Made by a program: the position numbers and the translations under genes. From assembly GCA_025363025.1 (NCBI GenBank), contig JANYEO010000055.1, positions 1 to 11,445 on the forward strand: DNA of 11,445 nucleotides. The letters are read 5' to 3'. Positions 1-6,374 of this stretch are shown in pieces (the stretch's first letter is position 1; each line of letters opens with the position of its first letter). Under the pieces are notes generated by a model, which was not told where the DNA came from, ran no database searches, and was given only the letters and a program-made list of their open reading frames with translations. This stretch comes from Opitutia bacterium (GTDB lineage Bacteria > Verrucomicrobiota > Verrucomicrobiia > Opitutales > JANYEO01).

Positions 1-547
1 CACCGCCCGCGGTATTCAACTTAAAACCCCAACTGGCACAACCACAAGGCCTGCAACCGACCGACTAAGGCAGGCTATTTTCTCAAGCCTAGCCGGTGTC
101 ATCCCTGGGGCAAAAATCCTCGATATCTTTGCCGGAACGGGCGCCTATGCCCTCGAAGCCCTCAGCCGTGGAGCGGATGGGGCCTGCTGCATTGATCTCG
201 CTGCAAACCCTATTGCCTGCATCAAACAAAACTTCATACAGGTAGCCAAAAGTGCTCAGCTGCCCTCAGATAGCCTTGAGGTTATTCGTGCGGATGCTCT
301 GACCTGGGCACCGCCCGCGGGCTCTTTATTTGATATTATCTTTATTGACCCCCCCTACGACTTATGGCCCGTTGTGGCAGAAAAACTTTTGCCGCGAGTC
401 ACCCCATGGGGAAGCCCCAATGCGCTCATTTTCCTAGAACACCCGGGAGAACTCCCGCCTCCGCTTCCACCTAACTGGCAACCCATGCGTACTTTTGGCA
501 AAGGCCGCCATGCACCTGTCTCCCTAATGTGCACATTTAGAGATTAA
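1..547 (+). CDS. rsmD: 16S rRNA (guanine966-N2)-methyltransferase RsmD, 5' end missing
   Basis: The reading frame is open from base 2 and ends with TAA at 545-547; the N-terminus lies outside the window, leaving 181 codons. RsmD uses S-adenosylmethionine to methylate N2 of G966 in 16S rRNA during 30S assembly. The visible part carries the family pattern in order: RPATDRLRQAIFSSL, the SAM-binding motif I with DIFAGTGAYALEALSRGA, an acidic residue following strand 2 (CIDLA), and the catalytic motif IV DPPY followed by a C-terminal strand. Since RsmD is usually about 180-190 residues, only a short N-terminal piece should be missing. The gene ends 3 bases before the stop of the convergent GPP34 gene, so the two transcripts probably overlap. 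The assignment to RsmD rather than another N2-guanine methyltransferase is strong because of the RP-T-DR and FAGTGALGLEALSRGA-like signatures. Confidence 0.93.
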   Translation, partial: TARGIQLKTPTGTTTRPATDRLRQAIFSSLAGVIPGAKILDIFAGTGAYALEALSRGADGACCIDLAANPIACIKQNFIQVAKSAQLPSDSLEVIRADALTWAPPAGSLFDIIFIDPPYDLWPVVAEKLLPRVTPWGSPNALIFLEHPGELPPPLPPNWQPMRTFGKGRHAPVSLMCTFRD

Positions 548-550
548 ATA

Positions 551-1198
551 TTAAACTAAAGCATGCGCTGCATCATGCAACATATGATCTTCTTCCGCGA
601 TTGCTTTTATGATAATGCAGCCCACGGGATCTAATTGGTCTATCATGCTAAGCCACGGCCGCGCTTCTTTGCACTCAGAAGGTGAAAGCAGCGTATGCAT
701 TAGATCGCAGGCCTCGACCAAGGCAATAATGGCAATATCTTGAGGCTCTGGAACCCGCCCTTCTAGCACAACCTCGCGAATACGCTGGCGCACAGCCCGC
801 TCTTCCCTGTGATCAATAATAGGAAAACGTTCATCAGCGACCACCCACAAAAAAGTATCTTCTTCTTTTCTCAAAATCCGCCGCTCAACCAATTGCCTAC
901 AAACAGCTGCCTGAATAACATGCGCATGGCCCGTAATCCGCCGTACATAATCTGCCAAAGAAAGCCCCGGATGGGCGCCAATCTCGATTAAGACATCGTC
1001 GAGGAGCCTGTCTCCCGTTAAAGCAGGACTTGTTATGCGTAGGGGTGTAACATGTGGATCTATCCGTCCTTCCGCCGCAAGCCCCATCAAGAGGGCACCC
1101 GCCAGTGCAAATGCCAGTGCTTTTTCGGGCAAAGGATAGGAATGCCCTGTGGTTTCATCTAAAGAAAAAATGAATATTTGTTCGGCAAGGGTCAGCAT
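551..1198 (-). CDS. GPP34 (GOLPH3/Vps74-like) domain protein
   Basis: This 215-residue protein starts at ATG 1198-1196 and is a single GPP34 domain across its length. The N-terminus LTLAEQIFIFSLDETTG followed by ALAFALAGALLMGLAAEGRI is the family hallmark. A central segment (about residues 108-128, RILRKEEDTFLWVVADERF) matches the beta-hairpin region that eukaryotic GOLPH3 uses at membranes. Eukaryotic members bind PI4P and retain Golgi glycosyltransferases; the role of bacterial members is not established, so a peripheral membrane or lipid-binding role is inference only. No signal peptide or membrane helix is visible, so it is probably cytosolic or peripheral. No Shine-Dalgarno sequence precedes the ATG (ACTCCT lies directly before it). 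The gene is divergent from rsmE across 89 bases and converges on rsmD. Assignment to the family is confident; function is unknown. Confidence 0.85.
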   Translation of the reverse strand: MLTLAEQIFIFSLDETTGHSYPLPEKALAFALAGALLMGLAAEGRIDPHVTPLRITSPALTGDRLLDDVLIEIGAHPGLSLADYVRRITGHAHVIQAAVCRQLVERRILRKEEDTFLWVVADERFPIIDHREERAVRQRIREVVLEGRVPEPQDIAIIALVEACDLMHTLLSPSECKEARPWLSMIDQLDPVGCIIIKAIAEEDHMLHDAAHALV

Positions 1199-1287
1199 AG
1201 GAGTTTTAAAAGGGGAGAAAAGATTACGAAGTAAAGATAGAGGAAATCAATTTCTTTCGTTTAAGGCCAGACGAGAGGAGTATATAA

Positions 1288-2040
1288 ATGGCTCAAAATA
1301 CTACATCACCAATGAACCTCATCCTCCTGGACATTCAACCATCAGATACTCGCATATGGATCCCGATGGAAGACTCACGGGCGACTCACATTAAAACCGT
1401 CCTTAAGATGCAAGCGGGCGATACCTGTTTTGTTGGCCTCCCGCAAGGGGCAGCCGGACAAGCAACGATCAAATCCCTTGACACAGAAGGCCTTTGGCTA
1501 TCAATCCAGTGGAACCCCGTACCGCCGCCACCACTCTACCCAATCCACTTACTCGTTGGCCTCCCACGGCCCCAAACGGCTCGCAAAATATTACAGACCT
1601 GTGCGAGCCTGGGCATTGCGCATATTACTTTCTTTCAATCCGAAAAAGGAGAACTCAGTTATGCTCAAAGCACCCTCTGGACGACCCTAGAGTGGCAGAC
1701 GCACCTTAAGCAAGGAGCCGAACAAGCGTGTGCCACGACTTTCCCTTCCGTAAACCATGCCCCAAGCCTAGAAGCGGCCTGCACCCTTTTACCCATAGAA
1801 ACCAGGGCGCGCATAGCCCTCGACATCTATGAAGCCCAAAAGGGGCTTATGAAAGCCGAGCAAATAAAAACCCCCATCTTACTAGCCTTAGGAGCCGAAC
1901 GGGGGTGGTCTGCAGGAGAACGCGAAACCCTAAGAACCCATGGATTTACCTTGGCGCACCTAGGACCTCGCGTTTTAAGAACAGAAACGGCCTGTGTAGC
2001 CGCTATCAGCGTATGCTTAAGCCGCTTGGCTTGGGCTTGA
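1288..2040 (+). CDS. rsmE: 16S rRNA (uracil1498-N3)-methyltransferase RsmE
   Basis: RsmE is a SPOUT-class enzyme that methylates N3 of U1498 in 16S rRNA. The 250-residue length is typical. Residues 10-80 form the N-terminal PUA-like part. From about residue 86 the knotted SPOUT domain begins with HLLVGLPRPQTARKILQTCASLGI and continues with KQGAEQAC. The C-terminal knot carries LGAERGWS (201-208, usually LGPEGGFS) and LGPRVLRTETA (225-235), which form the cofactor site. ATG 1288 is chosen because AGGAG at 1276-1280 lies 7 bases upstream; an internal ATG at 1312 (MNLILL) resembles where many RsmE proteins begin but has no ribosome binding site. The last 24 bases overlap the 3' end of the opposing short nfeD gene. 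Two 16S rRNA methyltransferase genes (rsmD and rsmE) sit within 1.3 kb here, separated only by the GPP34 gene. Confidence 0.95.
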   Translation: MAQNTTSPMNLILLDIQPSDTRIWIPMEDSRATHIKTVLKMQAGDTCFVGLPQGAAGQATIKSLDTEGLWLSIQWNPVPPPPLYPIHLLVGLPRPQTARKILQTCASLGIAHITFFQSEKGELSYAQSTLWTTLEWQTHLKQGAEQACATTFPSVNHAPSLEAACTLLPIETRARIALDIYEAQKGLMKAEQIKTPILLALGAERGWSAGERETLRTHGFTLAHLGPRVLRTETACVAAISVCLSRLAWA

Positions 2041-2508
2041 CGAGACCCGCTTTACTAAAAGACGGGCGAGGCTATGCCCTGTAACAACAACAGGAGTGCC
2101 CTCTTCCAATACCCCATCCTCGGAAACCGCTTTATAGCGAATGCCTTCGATCTCGATAGAGCCCCCAGGCTTCAATACCTTGTGCACGACTCCTGTTTTG
2201 CCCATAATAGGCTGACCATCATGCACAATTACGCTGCGGCCTTGCTTAGCGGCATCATTAAAGAACTTTTTTGCCCAATTGAGCTTAGGCAACACGAGGT
2301 AGCCAAGACCGAGGATTCCGCAAAGCAGCCCTATAACGCTACCAAAGGCAACCGCCCCCATCCAAACATCCCCGAATTTATAAGCTAAAACAACGGCTGT
2401 GATCAAGAGCGTAGCCCCGATCGTCCCCCAGATTGTCCCCGGCATTAATATTTCGAGCGAGGCCAAAAAAAGCCCCACGATAATCAAACCAATAATCAGT
2501 ATTAACAT
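2017..2508 (-). CDS. Short NfeD-family membrane protein
   Basis: This 163-residue protein has three predicted helices (about 1-20, 27-45 and 50-72) and then a soluble C-terminal NfeD OB-fold (about 98-156) with the typical run GKTGVV, LKPGGSIEIEGIRY and EEGTPVVV. It lacks the protease domain, as short NfeD proteins do. In other bacteria short NfeD proteins work with SPFH/flotillin-like proteins in membrane microdomains, but no SPFH gene is visible here. The ATG at 2508-2506 is preferred: GGAGG lies 9 bases upstream, and only one base separates it from the TAA of the upstream protease gene, which suggests translational coupling. A TTG at 2526 would extend the frame by six residues but overlap the upstream gene. 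The 3' end overlaps rsmE by 24 bases on the opposite strand. Confidence 0.9.
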   Translation of the reverse strand: MLILIIGLIIVGLFLASLEILMPGTIWGTIGATLLITAVVLAYKFGDVWMGAVAFGSVIGLLCGILGLGYLVLPKLNWAKKFFNDAAKQGRSVIVHDGQPIMGKTGVVHKVLKPGGSIEIEGIRYKAVSEDGVLEEGTPVVVTGHSLARLLVKRVSSSPSQAA

Positions 2509-2509
2509 A

Positions 2510-3889
2510 TTATATGACCTCCACAATGATGGTTGTTAATGATTCTACCCTAATCACTCTTACCAAAGATCCTTTTTCTGCCATGCCTACCTCTAGACGC
2601 CCCTCATAATGGATACCGCCTAGGTCCACTACCCCAGTAGGCACGAGCCGCGTCAGCACTACCCCTTGGGACCCAATAATCGGCCTAGGGCTTGCGACTG
2701 TAATCGGCTTTCCGCTAGTACCCAGAACCAAACGATCCCACACCCAGCCCTTGGGCAGCGTGCGACCGAGTAAAAGCCCAAAAGTAGTAGCAATGGCAAC
2801 ACCCGTGAGTAACATGCCCACGCCGCGCGTTAAAGCCCAAAAGCTGTCCGGCCCTAAAGCATCTAGCGATAAACCGGAAAGCATCCAAAGCAAGGCCCCC
2901 AGGGAAAGCCCAAGGCCTACCAGCTCTAGTATAATCGTCCCCGGAACCAAAAATAAACTGATAAACAGCACGGCCATGCCTCCAAAAAGTACCGTAGCAC
3001 TTTCATAACCAGCAAGGCCTGCAACATATTGCCCTACAAAGACAAGCCCGAGAAAAACAGCGCCTAAAACACCAAATATACCAAAACCTGGCGTCTTAAA
3101 TTCAATAAATAAACATAGTAGTCCGAGGCCCAAAAGAAGAGGCGTCAGCAGTTGCAAAAATTGAGCCATATGCTCTACGCCCAAAAGCACCACAGGACGA
3201 AGCTCGTAAGCCCCTTGCCCCAAGGCTGAATCTAAGAAAACGTTTACACTAGCGACCACTCCGGCAGACAGAAGGGGCTCCGGAGGCTCCCCGTACAAAG
3301 CCATCCCCTCGGCCGCCGTAAGAGTTAATAATTCCCCTTCAGGCTTTAAAAGATGTTCGTCTATTTGCAGGACAAATTTTTGATCTGACATCGCCCTCAA
3401 AACATCTGCCCGGTAGCGAGAGCCAGATGCAATCGCCCTTAACTTTGCGTTTAAAAAACTCTCTAGCTTAAGGCGAGCTGTATCAGAAAGATCTTCTCCC
3501 GTTGCTAAAATAGGTGCTGCGGCCCCCATGATCCCTTTCGGAGAAAAATAAATATGATCGCAAGCCCCTGCGATATAGGCCCCCGCCGACAAAGCCTCAT
3601 CGTTAACATAAGCCCAAGTAGTGCCCTCATAATGCTCGAGTGCATCGACGACATCAACCATCGCATCAACGGCCCCACCGGGCGTATTAACTACCAGCAC
3701 AACGCCTAAAGCTCCGTTGGCTGTAGCTTCCCGCAGAGCCCGCCGCACAATATAAACATGCGTATGCCCTATCTCGCCTTCGATAGGTACCTCGTAGACC
3801 AATGGCGCCTCCTCAGCAAAGGAAGCCAAGGCGCATAAAACGGCCAAAAAGGTGCCTGTAAAAAAACGTATCACGGGCCCTACGTTCAC
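2510..3889 (-). CDS. Membrane-bound ClpP-class serine protease with NfeD domain (long NfeD)
   Basis: The 459-residue protein begins with a Sec signal-like segment (about 1-25, ending SFA-EE). Residues 30-220 form a ClpP/crotonase-like protease domain with the oxyanion motif NTPGG (68-72) and the nucleophile Ser101 in EALSAGAYIA; Lys141 sits 40 residues later where archaeal 1510-type proteases carry the partner Lys of the Ser-Lys dyad. Four or more membrane helices follow (about 240-375), then a C-terminal NfeD OB-fold (about 393-459). Family members cleave hydrophobic segments of membrane proteins, and the archaeal enzyme cuts a stomatin homologue; the substrate here is unknown. The frame can start at GTG 3889, directly after AAGGAAG, or at GTG 3874 five codons in, which would give a more usual though long spacing. 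It is the first gene of an operon with the short nfeD. Confidence 0.9.
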   Translation of the reverse strand: MNVGPVIRFFTGTFLAVLCALASFAEEAPLVYEVPIEGEIGHTHVYIVRRALREATANGALGVVLVVNTPGGAVDAMVDVVDALEHYEGTTWAYVNDEALSAGAYIAGACDHIYFSPKGIMGAAAPILATGEDLSDTARLKLESFLNAKLRAIASGSRYRADVLRAMSDQKFVLQIDEHLLKPEGELLTLTAAEGMALYGEPPEPLLSAGVVASVNVFLDSALGQGAYELRPVVLLGVEHMAQFLQLLTPLLLGLGLLCLFIEFKTPGFGIFGVLGAVFLGLVFVGQYVAGLAGYESATVLFGGMAVLFISLFLVPGTIILELVGLGLSLGALLWMLSGLSLDALGPDSFWALTRGVGMLLTGVAIATTFGLLLGRTLPKGWVWDRLVLGTSGKPITVASPRPIIGSQGVVLTRLVPTGVVDLGGIHYEGRLEVGMAEKGSLVRVIRVESLTTIIVEVI

Positions 3890-4054
3890 CTTCCTTTTCT
3901 ATAAACGCAAGCAAAAGGCCGTTTTTTAAACCTTTAACTTACGGTCATCGGTGCAATTGATAAGCTCCTTAAGGACGACTGACCAAAAAGCCCGTTTTAA
4001 CGGATTGCCCTCGCCCCCTTCAATATGAGAGGCTCCTGAGATTCTTATATTAAA
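3890..4054. other. Divergent intergenic region with clustered inverted repeats
   Basis: This 165-base gap separates the nfeD operon (minus) from the epimerase gene (plus). It holds several inverted repeats: AAAGG at 3914-3918 with CCTTT at 3931-3935; GGTCATCG at 3943-3950 pairing with CGA-C-TGACC at 3976-3984 with one bulged C; the perfect 10-base palindrome TCCTTAAGGA at 3966-3975 inside the previous arm pair; and CCGTT-TT-AACGG at 3992-4003. Such clustering fits operator sites or a structured leader RNA for either gene. No consensus promoter or riboswitch class is recognised, and no coding frame here looks real. Confidence 0.4.
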
Positions 4055-4981
4055 ATGGCCTTCGATTCCTCTATAACTGCCGATGGGCAAACTATTTACC
4101 GCTGGCAAGTAGGCCCCTCCACCTTCACTGCCAACCCAAACTGCGGGGGACGGCTGATGGCCTGGACGCTTAATTTAGCCGGTTCAAAATCCCGCGCCAT
4201 CCTTTACTGGCCAGAAACCGTTGACTGGACGCAGCCAGGAAAAATCCGCGGGGGCAACCCGTTATTATTCCCCTTTGTAGCGCGTACATTTGCCGGCGAC
4301 CAAGAAGGTTTTTGGCAATTAAAAGGCGAACCTATACGCCCCATGCCCCGCCACGGATTTGCAAGAGCTGGCCATTTTGAGCTCGAAGCAATGGATGAAA
4401 AGGGGTTTACGGCCCGCTTATGCCCAACGGATAAAGATCACTTGGCCTATCCCTATAACTATGCCTTTCGTGTTCATTATCAATTTGAAGACGTCGCCCT
4501 AAATGTATCGCTTTCACTTGAAAACCAAGGAGATACAAAAATACCTTGGTGTGCAGGGCATCACTTTTACTTCACCCTACCCTGGCATCCAGGGCTTACC
4601 CGAGATAGCTACCTGCTATCTTTGCCTGCCAAAAAAGCCTTTTACCATACCCCAACGGGCGCCCTCACTTCAGCAGGCAAACCAGAGACTGAAACATCTT
4701 TATCAAACCCAGCGCTTTTAGATCGGGTACATACCCGACTTACGCGGTCAACGTGTGCCTTTGGCCCAAAAAGCGGAGAGGAGCCGGTTACCTTAACCAT
4801 CGGCAATAACCCCATCCCCACTCCCTGGACCACCGTCACAACCTGGACAGAATCCGCAGATAGCCCTTTTTATTGCATAGAGCCCTGGATGGGCCCTCCT
4901 AATGCGCCTGGACATGGACAAGGCCTGCACTGGGTGGAGCCAGGCACAACCGAGGTCTTTACTGTACGCATTAGCCTTTAA
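4055..4981 (+). CDS. Aldose 1-epimerase / hexose-6-phosphate epimerase family protein
   Basis: The 308-residue protein matches the galactose mutarotase-like superfamily, which interconverts alpha and beta anomers of aldoses or aldose phosphates. Key segments are RGGNPLLFPFVART (65-78), MPRHGFAR (97-104) with the probable substrate-binding His100, YPYNYAFRVHYQF (132-144), PWCAGHHFYF (164-173) with the probable catalytic His169 or His170, and YCIEPWMGPPNA (273-284) with the probable general base Glu276. The GG-P-LFPF pattern is closer to the COG2017/YeaD-like branch than to GalM, so glucose-6-phosphate is a plausible substrate, but this cannot be settled from sequence alone. No signal peptide is present, so it is cytosolic. 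No Shine-Dalgarno sequence is seen; an AT-rich TATATTAAA directly precedes the ATG. It stands alone, convergent with gmk. Confidence 0.87.
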   Translation: MAFDSSITADGQTIYRWQVGPSTFTANPNCGGRLMAWTLNLAGSKSRAILYWPETVDWTQPGKIRGGNPLLFPFVARTFAGDQEGFWQLKGEPIRPMPRHGFARAGHFELEAMDEKGFTARLCPTDKDHLAYPYNYAFRVHYQFEDVALNVSLSLENQGDTKIPWCAGHHFYFTLPWHPGLTRDSYLLSLPAKKAFYHTPTGALTSAGKPETETSLSNPALLDRVHTRLTRSTCAFGPKSGEEPVTLTIGNNPIPTPWTTVTTWTESADSPFYCIEPWMGPPNAPGHGQGLHWVEPGTTEVFTVRISL

Positions 4982-5004
4982 TCTAACCCCCCTATCACAA
5001 TCGA

Positions 5005-5028
5005 CTTCAAAATGTTTTGATTTTGAGG
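5005..5028. terminator. Inverted repeat between convergent epimerase and gmk genes
   Basis: In the 83-base gap between two convergent stops, TCAAAAT (5007-5013) and ATTTTGA (5020-5026) are perfect inverted arms around a 6-base loop. One G-T and one C-G pair extend the stem to nine pairs. The position suits a shared bidirectional terminator. However, the stem is AT-rich and no clean U-run follows on either strand, so it could equally be a simple 3' end stabiliser or chance. Confidence 0.35.
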
Positions 5029-5064
5029 GAGCTACAGAAAGGGGCCGCAAATTATACAACGGTT

Positions 5065-5745
5065 CTAGGCCCTGAAAGGCGTATCTAAGGGCCCCGCTCC
5101 GTAAATTTTTTCGGCCAGCATTAAGGCATGCTGCCTTTTTTGACGGATTTTGGCCTTATAATAAAGGGCTTCGACTTGCCGAATATCTTCTTCAGGCGAA
5201 GCACTTGTAAGCCGGTAATGGAAAAACTCGGCTTGCTGGATTTCTTTTTGCGCATCGTTTAAACGGGCCTGAAGCTCATCTGCGGGCACATCCCCTCGCG
5301 CGCACAGCCGGGATTTCAACACCTCTATGCTAGACGGCAAAACAAAAACCGTCACCAAACGGTCGTTGAGCAAAGCATCCGTTTTAGCTAATTCCCGGCA
5401 AGTAGCGGCTCCTTGAACATCAATACTTAACAGAACATCGACGCCTTGGCTTAACTTAGCCTCAATCTCTGCCTTATAAATACCCTTCCATTGCCCATGA
5501 ACTTGAGCCTTTTCGTAAAATTTGCCAGAAGCAACGCCAGCCTCAAACGCTTCCGGAGAAATAAAATAATAATCCTGCCCCTCAACCTCCCCAGCTCTTA
5601 TAGGACGACTAGTCGTTGTAATGGCCCGCTGCAATGTACTATGTTGCGCTAAAAGCTTTTTACAAAGCGTTGTCTTTCCGACTCCAGAAGGACCACTAAG
5701 AAGAAAAATAAGCCCGGGAACTGGTATAGATTCTGATGTTTTCAA
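5065..5745 (-). CDS. gmk: Guanylate kinase Gmk
   Basis: Guanylate kinase transfers a phosphate from ATP to GMP, giving GDP for GTP and dGTP synthesis. The 226 residues show the P-loop GPSGVGKTT (18-26), the GMP-binding TTTSRPIRAGEVEGQDYYF (43-61) with Arg47, Arg50, Glu53 and Tyr59/60, KFYEKA with Glu78, and SIDVQGA with Asp109 before the lid. The usual G-N-Y-Y-G-T/S segment reads GQWKGI (84-89), so a tyrosine and a Thr/Ser that normally touch GMP are Lys87 and Ile89. The start is a TTG (5745-5743): GGAGG at 5756-5752 is 6 bases upstream, and no ATG fits better. The gene begins 15 bases after the stop of the upstream membrane-protein gene, so the two are probably co-transcribed. The C-terminal tail after 210 is slightly longer than in many homologues. 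Confidence 0.93.
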   Translation of the reverse strand: MKTSESIPVPGLIFLLSGPSGVGKTTLCKKLLAQHSTLQRAITTTSRPIRAGEVEGQDYYFISPEAFEAGVASGKFYEKAQVHGQWKGIYKAEIEAKLSQGVDVLLSIDVQGAATCRELAKTDALLNDRLVTVFVLPSSIEVLKSRLCARGDVPADELQARLNDAQKEIQQAEFFHYRLTSASPEEDIRQVEALYYKAKIRQKRQHALMLAEKIYGAGPLDTPFRA

Positions 5746-5760
5746 TGAAGACCTCCGTTA

Positions 5761-6297
5761 TTAATAATTAAAAGCAATACCGACAAGACCGAGCCCATAC
5801 CCCGTTAATAAAACTCCCAAAACGTGGGCTCGTCGTTTGAATGCATAAATCCAATGTGCAAAATCGCGAAAACGGTAGGGATAAGCCCCCCAATAAAAAC
5901 TAAGGAAAATAACTCCATACACCCCGCACACAAGGGCCAAGCGGCTGAAATAAGGCTGGCCATAAGCGGCTATAAGCAACGGCTGAGCCGAAAGCAACCC
6001 AAGCCCGGCGAGCCCACGAACCGAAAGAAAGTCCGGAATATAATAAAAAGAAAGAAGCCCCGCCCCCCCAAACAATATAAATAAAAGTGGCCGATAAGCC
6101 CCAAAATCAATTTCGCCTAATTGTGCAACCTCCCACATAAACCAGGTCAGGGCGGCACCAAACACAAGAAATGCCATGAGTTTTGAGCGCCCAAAAGCCT
6201 TCAAGCCGGCCTCCCAGCCCGTAGGGCTCAGCATAAAAAAACACCCGAGCGTTAAACTAAATAGACCGAAAACCAACGTGGCAGAAAATAAACTCAT
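5761..6297 (-). CDS. Six-helix integral membrane protein, function unknown
   Basis: I do not recognise this 178-residue protein. It is very hydrophobic, with about six predicted helices (about 3-23, 41-60, 69-86, 95-112, 119-137 and 157-176) and short loops. The loop at 139-157 is rich in aromatic and basic residues (YPYRFRDFAHWIYAFKRR), and several prolines and glycines lie inside helices (SPTGWE, YIPDF, SAQP). There is no signal peptide beyond the first helix, no enzyme motif and no soluble domain. It sits between miaB (77 bases upstream) and gmk (15 bases downstream), all on the minus strand, so it is likely in an operon with at least gmk. The ATG at 6297 has no Shine-Dalgarno sequence, but a TATAAT element lies about 30 bases upstream. 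The reading frame is convincing by position and composition; no role can be assigned. Confidence 0.75.
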   Translation of the reverse strand: MSLFSATLVFGLFSLTLGCFFMLSPTGWEAGLKAFGRSKLMAFLVFGAALTWFMWEVAQLGEIDFGAYRPLLFILFGGAGLLSFYYIPDFLSVRGLAGLGLLSAQPLLIAAYGQPYFSRLALVCGVYGVIFLSFYWGAYPYRFRDFAHWIYAFKRRAHVLGVLLTGYGLGLVGIAFNY

Positions 6298-6311
6298 CGT
6301 TTTAAAGAAAG

Positions 6312-6337
6312 GCGTTATCGTATAATTATAAAAACGC
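6312..6337 (-). promoter_or_regulatory. Candidate promoter element upstream of the 178-residue membrane-protein gene
   Basis: A perfect -10 hexamer TATAAT (minus strand, 6330-6325) lies within the palindrome TATAATTATA (6321-6330). It is framed by GCGTT (6312-6316) and AACGC (6333-6337). Transcription from it would start near 6318, giving a leader of about 20 bases. No convincing -35 box is seen 16-18 bases further upstream, so this is a weak call. It would allow expression of the membrane protein and gmk independently of miaB. Confidence 0.35.
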
Positions 6338-6374
6338 TAGAATTTAAAAGAGTTAATGACGGCTTTTGCAAGCG

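Noticed and set aside
1149..1394. 81-residue plus-strand frame overlapping the rsmE start
   Set aside because: It is a frame-shifted shadow of rsmE and of the antisense of the GPP34 gene, with low-complexity basic composition and no motif.
3926..4108. 60-residue minus-strand frame across the nfeD-epimerase gap
   Set aside because: It overlaps the start of the well-supported epimerase gene, has no ribosome binding site and no recognisable motif; its sequence is largely the antisense of inverted repeats and of the epimerase 5' end.
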